From assembly GCA_002727275.1 (NCBI GenBank), contig PBWO01000031.1:4645-11099 (forward strand): a stretch of 6,455 nt of DNA, given 5' to 3'. Both the position numbers and the translations under genes were made by a program. Source of the DNA: Methanobacteriota archaeon. Lineage in GTDB: Archaea > Thermoplasmatota > Poseidoniia > Poseidoniales > Thalassarchaeaceae. The notes under the pieces were generated by a model, which saw nothing but the letters and a program-made list of their open reading frames with translations, ran no database searches and was not told the origin of the DNA. Position 1 is the first letter of the stretch, and every line of letters starts with the position of its first letter. Below are positions 1-5,404 of this stretch, one piece after another.

Positions 1-308
1 TCCCCTCTCTTACTGAGGATGTCTGCAGCTTCTCCTCTGGTCCTCTCTGCCTGGATTCTGCTACCTATGTCGATTACAGCACCGGCATCAGCGGGGATGT
101 CAGCGATGATTTGAAGGCCGGAACCTAGGGGAATCATGGCTCCCTCGGCACCATCTTCAGGGATTGCCCGCAACGCCTCAATAGCCTGAATCTGTTCCAT
201 TCTGATGGTTTCCAATTGGCGAACTTGTTGCTCAATGGTTTGCATCCTCTCACGGTTGAACTCAACCAACTGGGCCATCCTCTGCAATTCTGCACGGTCG
301 ACTGCCAT
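1..308 (-). CDS. pfdA: Prefoldin alpha subunit, 3' end missing
   Basis: The minus strand from the ATG at 308-306 reads 102 codons to the left edge without a stop, so the C-terminus is outside the window. Prefoldin is a cytosolic alpha2beta4 chaperone that holds unfolded proteins between coiled-coil tentacles. Residues about 5-48 form the first helix with hydrophobic heptads (ending AIEALRAI). The segment IPLGSGLQIIADI (about 59-71) followed by AVIDIGSRIQAE (about 77-88) matches the beta-hairpin hallmark of the alpha subunit (PLG-G-...-DIG-). The second helix then begins and is cut off. The frame stays open upstream of 308 but offers no other ATG, GTG or TTG before it enters the upstream gene. 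No clear Shine-Dalgarno sequence precedes the ATG. It lies 49 bp after the alpha/beta hydrolase stop and is probably co-transcribed. Identification is firm; the exact start is likely. Confidence 0.9.
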   Translation of the reverse strand, partial: MAVDRAELQRMAQLVEFNRERMQTIEQQVRQLETIRMEQIQAIEALRAIPEDGAEGAMIPLGSGLQIIADIPADAGAVIDIGSRIQAERTRGEAADILSKRG

Positions 309-357
309 CGAGCCGTTCGAGATGCCCGACAGCCAAGAAGCCGTCGCAGACAGATAG

Positions 358-1236
358 TCAGAGATTCGAGATTAAATCGTCGATGATTGCCCGTCTGCGG
401 TCAGCGACCAGAGAAAGGTGTCCATGTCCCTTCTCAAGCCTAGGTTTGGCAGTGGGAATGTGTTTGAGGAGCCATTCGCCATGCGCGAAAGGTACCATGA
501 GATCCAAATCTCCTTGCCAAATGGTGACGGGGGTAGTGAGTTGAGATGGTTCGAAACCCCAACCAGAGCAGAAAGCCAGATTGTCATCTATCCAGCCATC
601 CCACCCCTTAGTGAAGCATCTGCGCATACTCGAAGCCCAAACGGAAGCTAGTCCTTGCTCGTTCAGAGCCACCACATCCACTTCAGGAACCAGACCGCCC
701 AGAGCCGTGGCTAGTTCGTCGTCACTAATGGTGCGGTATGCATCTGCGTGCTCATCCATCCAAACACGTAGGGGGGCTTCTCCCTGGAGAGCAATGCCAA
801 ACTCCTCGACATTCTCAGGCCCCATTCCGTCTAGGAAGTCCAAATCTGGCTCACCATACGGCCCGACTCCTGCTAATGATGATACAGCCCTGCAGCGGTC
901 TGGAATTAGGGCACCGCATGCCAGCGCATGAGGTCCGCCTCCCGACCAACCGATGGAGAGGAATTGGTCTACGCCTAGGTTATCGAGTGCATCTTCGACA
1001 TCGGCTGCGACGCTGGAAATTGACCTACCGGGATTCCTTTCTGATAGTCCGTAACCCGGCCTAGAAATGGCCACCAGAATGAGGTTGTTGTCTAATGCAT
1101 CTTGGTGCCAATCCGACCATATCGAGGCGTCGCTTGGGGTTCCGTGGTGGCATACTAGTGCGGTCTTCGATGTAATGTCGCCAGCTACTAGGACGTCCAA
1201 GATTCGGCCATCTCTAGATTTGATACTCTGGAACAT
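358..1236 (-). CDS. Alpha/beta hydrolase
   Basis: A 292-residue soluble protein of the alpha/beta-hydrolase superfamily with no signal peptide or membrane helix. The oxyanion-hole motif HHGTP is at residues 30-34. The nucleophile elbow GWSGG is at 96-100, so Ser98 is the predicted nucleophile. The acid is probably Asp245 in GDLDLMVP (Asp243 is the alternative). The catalytic His is in GHGHLSL (His273 most likely, His271 possible). Length and motif order fit a single-domain hydrolase with a cap region (about 125-215). The family includes esterases, peptidases, epoxide hydrolases and others; nothing here fixes the substrate. It follows the APS kinase fusion after 37 bp and precedes pfdA by 49 bp on the same strand, which suggests one transcript, but a role in sulfation would be guesswork. 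The ATG at 1236 has no obvious Shine-Dalgarno sequence. Confidence 0.85.
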   Translation of the reverse strand: MFQSIKSRDGRILDVLVAGDITSKTALVCHHGTPSDASIWSDWHQDALDNNLILVAISRPGYGLSERNPGRSISSVAADVEDALDNLGVDQFLSIGWSGGGPHALACGALIPDRCRAVSSLAGVGPYGEPDLDFLDGMGPENVEEFGIALQGEAPLRVWMDEHADAYRTISDDELATALGGLVPEVDVVALNEQGLASVWASSMRRCFTKGWDGWIDDNLAFCSGWGFEPSQLTTPVTIWQGDLDLMVPFAHGEWLLKHIPTAKPRLEKGHGHLSLVADRRRAIIDDLISNL

Positions 1237-1273
1237 GAATCAGGGAGGGCTTTGGTGGACTTATGTCTACTGG

Positions 1274-2158
1274 TTACTCGCCATCCCAGATGCCCTCTGA
1301 AATCATGAATTCCATGACTTTTTGAGAAACATTTGCTCTGTTGCCGCCTCTGACTCCTGTAGCAGAGACCGCGAATACTTCTGGAGGGATATCGTCGGCT
1401 TCACGGAGTTCATATCCTACCTTACGACCATAGGAAATGGCCTCAATGTCTGGCATAATCCAGGCTTCGACATCTTCACCTTCGTAGCGATGTTCGATCA
1501 TTCTCTTTCGCATGTCAGCAGAATAGGGGTCGGTTTCTGAAACGGGGGTGTCTCGAATCCCCACAACCACTCTCTTTCCTTGATCTAATTCTCTCTGTAT
1601 TAGCCACTCGTGCCCCACATGCAATGGCTGCCAACGACCTGGGAGTAATACTGCCCTTGGGCGCTCAAAGAGATGAGAGAGTTGGTCGACCAAATCGTTC
1701 ACACCCTTGCCCTTCTCACCACTCGAGTCGAGAGTCAGGTGTGCGCATTCAGGATTATCGAATGGATCGGTAACACCAGTAAAATTTGGAATTTCGCCTG
1801 AGCGTGCCTTGGCATAGAGGCCTTTCACATCACGCTCTTCACAAACTTCGATAGAAGTCGAGATGTGGACCATCACGGCATTATCAGGTAGGATATCCAG
1901 AATTTTCTGTCTAACATCTTCGTAGGGTGTGATGAATGAACATATCACATTGGTGTGCTTGGAAATCATCTTGGCCATTTTGGCAACACCCAAAAGATGT
2001 CTTTCACGGCCTTTCCTAGAGAAGTCAGAGTTGGAGAAGAAGTCTCGAATGGTGTCCCCATCGAGTACCTCGCACCCAAAGCGCTCTGCGGCGGCCATTG
2101 CTATGGTTGTCTTCCCGGCTCCCGAAAGTCCTGTGAACCATACTACTCTGTTTGACAT
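1274..2158 (-). CDS. APS kinase fused to an HxGH nucleotidylyltransferase domain
   Basis: A 294-residue two-domain protein. Residues 1 to about 165 are an adenylylsulfate kinase, which phosphorylates APS at the 3' position to make PAPS. The P-loop GLSGAGKTT is at 10-18 and DGD at 33-35. FSRKGRERH (46-54) stands where the family usually has FS..DR.EN.RR. SFITPYEDVR (74-83) and the hallmark KGLYAKARSGEIPNFTG (112-128) follow. Residues about 168-294 form a separate nucleotidylyltransferase-like domain with GRWQPLHVGH (174-183, the HxGH motif), GRKVGY (244-249) and SATGVR (265-270, the ISSTxxR-type motif). The order kinase then nucleotidylyltransferase recalls animal PAPS synthase, but the second domain is only about 125 residues. 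It resembles NMNAT- or cytidylyltransferase-like enzymes more than classical ATP sulfurylase. The start is supported by an AGGTG ribosome-binding site 5 nt upstream. It is divergent from the sulfotransferase gene. Confidence 0.9.
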   Translation of the reverse strand: MSNRVVWFTGLSGAGKTTIAMAAAERFGCEVLDGDTIRDFFSNSDFSRKGRERHLLGVAKMAKMISKHTNVICSFITPYEDVRQKILDILPDNAVMVHISTSIEVCEERDVKGLYAKARSGEIPNFTGVTDPFDNPECAHLTLDSSGEKGKGVNDLVDQLSHLFERPRAVLLPGRWQPLHVGHEWLIQRELDQGKRVVVGIRDTPVSETDPYSADMRKRMIEHRYEGEDVEAWIMPDIEAISYGRKVGYELREADDIPPEVFAVSATGVRGGNRANVSQKVMEFMISEGIWDGE

Positions 2159-2163
2159 CAGAA

Positions 2164-2168
2164 CACCT
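2164..2168 (-). promoter_or_regulatory. Ribosome-binding site of the APS kinase fusion gene
   Basis: The minus strand reads AGGTG followed by 5 nt and then the ATG at 2158. It supports this ATG as the start. A TATA-like AAATAGGA (minus strand, 2193-2200) lies about 39 bp upstream of the ATG and would allow a short leader that includes this site. Confidence 0.5.
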
Positions 2169-2223
2169 GTGGTGGGCCGTGCGACAAGAGTTTCCTATTT
2201 CACACCGACGGGGGCGCGTACAT

Positions 2224-2231
2224 CCTATATC
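2224..2231 (+). promoter_or_regulatory. TATA-like element before the sulfotransferase gene
   Basis: CCTATATC is centred about 26 bp upstream of the GTG at 2253, the usual spacing between an archaeal TATA box and the transcription start. This would give a leaderless or nearly leaderless message. A competing reading uses the TTCCTATTT at 2192-2200 with a leader containing GGAGGGG (2242-2248), a good Shine-Dalgarno sequence 4 nt before the same GTG. The two readings exclude each other but agree on the start codon. Confidence 0.4.
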
Positions 2232-2252
2232 GAGAAGGTGCGGAGGGGTGTT

Positions 2253-3149
2253 GTGGGTCTAGAGGGTGAAGTGGTGCCCGAGGTGGGTGCATTCTTGATA
2301 GGTGTCCCTAAATCCGGGACTACTTGGTTGGCTAGAGTATTGGAGCAGCACCCCGGAATTTGTGTTTCAAACCCGAAAGAGCCCAATGAAGTGGCCACAC
2401 ACAAAGGCACCTTTGGAAGAGATGTTCGATTACCAAATTGGGATCGGTACTCCTCGTGTTTTGTTGGGGAGGGGGTAAAATTGGATTGTTCGGTGCACAC
2501 TCTTTCTTGTCCGGAGGCTGTGACTAGGATCTCAGAGTGGTGGCCCGATGCGAAATTTATCGTTTGTCTTCGCGAGCCGATTAGTCGCACAATCAGCCAT
2601 TGGAATATGATTCTAGATACAGGGGAAGATAAGCTGAATGGGGCCGATTGGTCAAACTTTTCAGAAGCTTGGGGGGACCCGCGATTACGTGTGGATTCCA
2701 TGTATGGTGCAAGTTTGTCCAGATGGTACAATCAGTTCTCTTCCGATCGTTTCTTGATTATCGATTCTGGTGAAATGCGAAATAATTCGGAAAGCGTGTT
2801 GAGGAGAGTTGTGGAGCATTTAGAATTGGAAAGTCATACATTCAATTTAGAAGGCAGAATGAGTGGAAATTCTGCCAAAAAAAGGAGGCCTCTCACTATA
2901 GTTGGATCGATCTTCAAGTTGTTTGCTAGCCTAATCCCTTCAGTATTGAAATCTACATTGGTGAGTTCCCTGCAGAATCGAGGAGTGGATATCTATTCTT
3001 GGCCAGTTCTCAGTGGACGTAGAATAGAGAGAGATGCACCTAGCAAGGAAGAAATGTCTGGGATGATTGAAGAGTTACTTGGAGATTTGGAATTACTTGA
3101 AACGATAACAGGTTTCGGTAATCCAGAATGGCCCGCAGGGCTTCAATAG
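2253..3149 (+). CDS. PAPS-dependent sulfotransferase
   Basis: A predicted cytosolic enzyme that moves the sulfuryl group of PAPS to an acceptor. With the GTG at 2253 it has 298 residues. AFLIGVPKSGTTWL (13-26) holds the 5'-phosphosulfate-binding loop PKSGTTW (19-25). NPKEPNE (40-46) resembles the Lys-Glu motif of carbohydrate (heparan-type) sulfotransferases, and FIVCLREPISRTISHW (102-117) holds the 3'-phosphate-binding motif with Arg107 and Ser111. MYGASLSRWYNQF (150-162) fits the family's later helix. No signal peptide or clear transmembrane anchor is present; residues about 214-241 are hydrophobic but mixed. The frame is open back to an ATG at 1929, but that would overlap the APS kinase gene by 230 bp and add over 100 residues unlike the family, so the later GTG is preferred; GTG at 2271 is an alternative. 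The gene overlaps the cysQ tail by 7 bp. Its acceptor is unknown. Confidence 0.88.
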   Translation: MGLEGEVVPEVGAFLIGVPKSGTTWLARVLEQHPGICVSNPKEPNEVATHKGTFGRDVRLPNWDRYSSCFVGEGVKLDCSVHTLSCPEAVTRISEWWPDAKFIVCLREPISRTISHWNMILDTGEDKLNGADWSNFSEAWGDPRLRVDSMYGASLSRWYNQFSSDRFLIIDSGEMRNNSESVLRRVVEHLELESHTFNLEGRMSGNSAKKRRPLTIVGSIFKLFASLIPSVLKSTLVSSLQNRGVDIYSWPVLSGRRIERDAPSKEEMSGMIEELLGDLELLETITGFGNPEWPAGLQ

Positions 3150-3955
3150 TTCGATTTTATCCAATCCTCGGTCCAGCGACTATCTCCTGCCACTAGGAAA
3201 AATGGGTTCAGTACATCCTCCACCAAATCGTAATCCAATGTGATTCCTTCTGGATTTAGAACTAAGCCGCCGGCCGCTTCTACCACGGCATGGGCTGCTG
3301 CGATGTCCCAACAAGAGGTGGGGCCGAAACGGGGGTAAAGGTCAGCTGTGCCTTCGGCGACCACGCAGGCCTTGAGTGAGGAGCCCATCCTAACGAGGTC
3401 AAACTTGCCCAATGAAGCAGCAAATGTCTCATCTCTTTCACCCCTATGTGAGCCGCTAGCAACGAGTCGGGTCGGGTCGTCTACACTATTGGGTTTGACC
3501 GAAATCAAATCTATTGCTTCCGCCGTACGTCGAGTTGCGGGTACGCCTTCTTTGCCACCAAACCAAGTGGTTGAGGTAACAGGGGCATGTACTACGCCAA
3601 AGATTGGTAGCCAACGCTCAGCACGTCGAATCATTAAGGCGATATTCACGGTGAACATACCGTTTCTCTTTACAAATTCCTTAGTCCCATCGAGGGGATC
3701 GACCAACCAACAATAATCAGTAGAGAGAGGGTCACCAACCCTTCCTTCCTCAGAGACGATTGGTATGTTTGGATTGATTTGTTGCAACCCTTCGACGATT
3801 ATTTCGTGGGCTGACAAATCGGCTTCAGTGAGAGGTGAATTGTCATCTTTAGTCATCACATCGATGGATGAATCTCGGTTGTATATCTCCAAAATAGTGT
3901 TTCCAGCCTCGATAGCGAGTGTGACCACGGCCTCAGGCTCGAACATCGCTGCCAC
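3143..3955 (-). CDS. cysQ: 3'(2'),5'-bisphosphate nucleotidase (PAP phosphatase), CysQ type
   Basis: A 270-residue member of the inositol monophosphatase superfamily. CysQ-type enzymes hydrolyse 3'-phosphoadenosine 5'-phosphate, the product left by sulfotransferases, to AMP and phosphate with Mg2+. Key segments are KDDNSPLTEAD (36-46), SEEG (68-71), the metal-binding WLVDPLDGTKEF (83-94) with Asp86 and Asp89, MGSSLKACVVAEG (190-202), ADLYPRFGPT (204-213) and CWDIAAAHAVVEAAGG (215-230) with Asp217. The KEF after DGT and the SSLK...AEG...DLYPR pattern are typical of CysQ and argue against a plain inositol phosphatase. The start used is a GTG, 2 nt after the stop of the upstream membrane-protein gene, so the two are probably translationally coupled; an in-frame ATG at 3946 would remove only three residues. 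It faces the sulfotransferase gene tail to tail. Confidence 0.93.
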   Translation of the reverse strand: MAAMFEPEAVVTLAIEAGNTILEIYNRDSSIDVMTKDDNSPLTEADLSAHEIIVEGLQQINPNIPIVSEEGRVGDPLSTDYCWLVDPLDGTKEFVKRNGMFTVNIALMIRRAERWLPIFGVVHAPVTSTTWFGGKEGVPATRRTAEAIDLISVKPNSVDDPTRLVASGSHRGERDETFAASLGKFDLVRMGSSLKACVVAEGTADLYPRFGPTSCWDIAAAHAVVEAAGGLVLNPEGITLDYDLVEDVLNPFFLVAGDSRWTEDWIKSNY

Positions 3956-3957
3956 GC

Positions 3958-4509
3958 TCAGAAGTCCTGTAGCTCATCGGCGGTAGAATCGAGTTTTTGT
4001 CTCGAAGGTTCACTGAGGTGTGCTAAGAAGGGATCTTCGTCACCGACGATATTCTTCCAGGAACTCATCGTTCTGGCCCAAATCTCCTGTTCTGAATTCC
4101 AATCAAGCCAACGATCTACGAATTCGCAATGCCTCTGGATGTCCTCATCTTCAGGGGCCATTCTTCGAAGAATCTCGTTTGTCTGGGCTAGAAGTATCCC
4201 AAAAGGTGCATTCAACTTGTATGTAGTAAATGGGTTCCTCTCTTGAACTACGGTCAGATGTTCTCTCCAAAGGCCCAGCGTGGCATCATAAATTCTGCCA
4301 ATAACTAGGACAGTGATAAGAACGGAGGCTCCGATACCAATCAGGCCCCAATAGGTCATTTTCAGCCCGAGCATGGTCGAGTCTGCTTCGAATCTCCAAC
4401 TAACATAGGGCCAAATCAGAAGGGTGAGGGTAGATGTCCAGAACCCCATCGAGATGAGTGTTTGACTCTGCTGGATTCGCCAATACTGGCGCATGAACCA
4501 CTTCTTCAT
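3958..4509 (-). CDS. Two-helix membrane protein of unknown function
   Basis: I do not recognise this 183-residue protein. Its N-terminal part has two predicted transmembrane helices, about residues 20-38 (MGFWTSTLTLLIWPYVSW) and about 52-70 (TYWGLIGIGASVLITVLVIG). They are followed by a soluble region of about 110 residues with LGLWREH...ERNPFTTYKL (78-98) and a tail rich in Trp, Asp and Glu. The hairpin with both ends probably cytosolic is inferred from the basic N-terminus and the short loop. The stop lies 2 nt before the cysQ start, so they are likely co-transcribed, and it follows LX by 52 bp. The ATG at 4509 is the first usable start in frame. A strong AAAGGAGA (minus strand, 4536-4529) lies 19 nt upstream of it, farther than usual. 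It is real by its length, helices and placement. Confidence 0.75.
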   Translation of the reverse strand: MKKWFMRQYWRIQQSQTLISMGFWTSTLTLLIWPYVSWRFEADSTMLGLKMTYWGLIGIGASVLITVLVIGRIYDATLGLWREHLTVVQERNPFTTYKLNAPFGILLAQTNEILRRMAPEDEDIQRHCEFVDRWLDWNSEQEIWARTMSSWKNIVGDEDPFLAHLSEPSRQKLDSTADELQDF

Positions 4510-4561
4510 CGCTACGCCCTGTTATGGGTCTCCTTTCACCATTGCGCAATTTGGTGATGGT

Positions 4562-4807
4562 TTATTCCTCTTCGGAAAGAGCGCTGTCACGGAAATGGGC
4601 AACGACAACTGGTGCTGTTGATTTGGAAGGATTGATTGATTCTAAGGAGTTGATAATGATGAATCTGCGAGAAGTTCCATGGCGGCTTCCGAAGTTTGAG
4701 AATACTCGTTCTTTGGCCTCCGCTTCGTTGTCAGCTACGACGTCGAGAGTGTAGGGTTGATCGTGCTTACCAGATCTAAACGTGCCTGTCGCTCTGAAGG
4801 CTTTTAT
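4562..4807 (-). CDS. rplX: Ribosomal protein LX (eL20/L18Ae), no standard start codon
   Basis: The minus strand encodes 81 residues that match the archaeal large-subunit protein LX: KAFRATGTFRSGKHDQPYTL (2-21), then VVADNEAEAKERVFSNFGSR (23-42), HGTSRRFIII (43-52) and a short acidic tail ending at TAA (4564-4562). The features ATGTFRSG, AEAKERVFS.FGSRH and RRFI are characteristic. The N-terminus is unusual. Homology reaches the first codons, but the frame from the preceding stop (TGA at 4827-4825) contains no ATG, GTG or TTG before the conserved region. The best position for the initiator is an ATA at 4807, giving M-KAFR. A TATA-like TTAAAT is centred 26-27 bp upstream of it, fitting a leaderless start there. 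A sequencing or assembly error (ATG read as ATA) is an equal possibility. In many archaea LX is directly followed by pfdA; here five genes intervene. Confidence 0.85.
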   Translation of the reverse strand: MKAFRATGTFRSGKHDQPYTLDVVADNEAEAKERVFSNFGSRHGTSRRFIIINSLESINPSKSTAPVVVAHFRDSALSEEE

Positions 4808-4816
4808 AGCGCGGGC

Positions 4817-4827
4817 GACCGGCGGTC
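4817..4827. repeat. Short palindrome GACCG-G-CGGTC
   Basis: Two 5-bp arms separated by one base lie just upstream of the LX start, between its presumed promoter and first codon. A further GACCG copy occurs at 4841-4845. It could be an operator or a chance match in GC-rich sequence. Confidence 0.4.
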
Positions 4828-4830
4828 ATG

Positions 4831-4842
4831 ATTTAACTTCGA
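4831..4842 (-). promoter_or_regulatory. Promoter of the LX gene (BRE-TATA-like)
   Basis: The minus strand reads TCGAAG followed by TTAAAT. The A/T block is centred 26-27 bp upstream of the ATA at 4807, the usual archaeal TATA-to-start distance. No Shine-Dalgarno sequence lies between, which agrees with a leaderless message. This is judged by eye only. Confidence 0.45.
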
Positions 4843-4873
4843 CCGCGCGAAAGTGCCCAGTGGTTGGAAGATA

Positions 4874-4888
4874 AGGTCCTACGGACCT
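4874..4888. repeat. Palindrome AGGTCC-TAC-GGACCT in the divergent promoter region
   Basis: Two perfect 6-bp arms around a 3-bp spacer lie between the divergent LX and coiled-coil genes, next to the TATA-like CCTATACT of the latter. The position suits a repressor-binding site for the plus-strand gene, but the arms are short and no other copy was seen in the window. Confidence 0.45.
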
Positions 4889-4893
4889 ATACT
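4886..4893 (+). promoter_or_regulatory. TATA-like element before the coiled-coil gene
   Basis: CCTATACT resembles the CCTATATC before the sulfotransferase gene. It would place transcription near 4915, close to the two GTG codons at 4910 and 4913 though slightly downstream of both. It overlaps the last three bases of the 15-bp palindrome. Confidence 0.3.
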
Positions 4894-4909
4894 CCCTCAA
4901 GATTGAAGA

Positions 4910-5404
4910 GTGGTGGGTCAGCGATTCTTGTTGATAGTTGTGAATTCCGAAGAGGCGGGAGTTAGTGAGGAGGGGGGCGAAGGGCTCGCTACCAGACTTG
5001 CGGGTATGGCCCCTGAGAGGTTGGCTGAAGAGGTCATCTCAGTATGGGAGGAGGTCATCAGGCTCGAAGGGGAATTAGCAACTGAAAGGCAGGGTAGGCG
5101 TGCTTTGGAGATGGATCTAGAGTCTTTGGACCATGAGGGTTCCATGCGGGCTAGGGTCGCTGAGCTTGAGGAGGATTTGCGGGTATCTGAGAGGCGTGTG
5201 GCACGATTGGAAGCACAGTTAGCAAATGAAAAGCAGCGCCGTGCTGACGACGAGGATGGTGCTGGTAGGGTCGTTGAGTTGCAAGAGGAAAACGCTAGAT
5301 TGCTCCGAAGTGAAGAGGAGCAGGTCACCTTGATACTCGACTTAGAGAGTCAGTTGGAGAGGTTGGTCTCCGAAATTGAGAGGCTCAAGAGTTCATCTCA
5401 GTAA
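4910..5404 (+). CDS. Coiled-coil protein of unknown function
   Basis: A 164-residue, strongly charged protein that I do not recognise. Residues about 35-160 are almost continuous heptad pattern rich in Glu, Arg and Leu (for example RVAELEEDLRVSERRVARLE and LESQLERLVSEIERLK), so a long dimeric or trimeric coiled coil is expected. The first 30 residues carry a short hydrophobic stretch (RFLLIVV, 5-11) followed by an acidic, Gly-rich segment; this is too short for a clear membrane anchor. The start is uncertain: GTG at 4910 or 4913 fits the upstream TATA-like element roughly, and GTG at 4940 would remove the hydrophobic stretch. No good Shine-Dalgarno sequence is visible. The 3' end overlaps the GGGP synthase gene tail to tail by 20 bp. 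The antisense frame is Ser-rich low-complexity translation, so the plus strand is preferred. Confidence 0.7.
   Translation: MVGQRFLLIVVNSEEAGVSEEGGEGLATRLAGMAPERLAEEVISVWEEVIRLEGELATERQGRRALEMDLESLDHEGSMRARVAELEEDLRVSERRVARLEAQLANEKQRRADDEDGAGRVVELQEENARLLRSEEEQVTLILDLESQLERLVSEIERLKSSSQ

Noticed and set aside
738..1064. Plus-strand frames (108 and 116 residues, 581-1064) inside the hydrolase gene
   Set aside because: They lie antisense to an alpha/beta hydrolase with intact catalytic motifs and have basic, low-information translations.
1929..2252. Upstream extension of the sulfotransferase frame to an ATG at 1929
   Set aside because: It would run 230 bp antisense through the APS kinase P-loop region, and the added residues have no sulfotransferase character. 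The family begins only a few residues before the PKSGTT loop.
2225..2731. 168-residue frame on the minus strand inside the sulfotransferase gene
   Set aside because: It lies antisense to a clear sulfotransferase with intact motifs and shows no recognisable domain.
4524..4754. 76-residue plus-strand frame
   Set aside because: It is antisense to the LX gene, whose minus-strand protein matches a known ribosomal family; the plus-strand product resembles nothing.
4801..4810. TTTTATAG read as a plus-strand TATA box for the coiled-coil gene
   Set aside because: It lies about 105 bp before the start codon and coincides with the first codons of LX; the CCTATACT at 4886 is better placed.
4918..5328. 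136-residue minus-strand frame rich in Ser
   Set aside because: The Ser-rich composition is what the reverse of a Glu/Arg/Leu-rich coiled-coil gene gives; the plus-strand frame has proper heptads.
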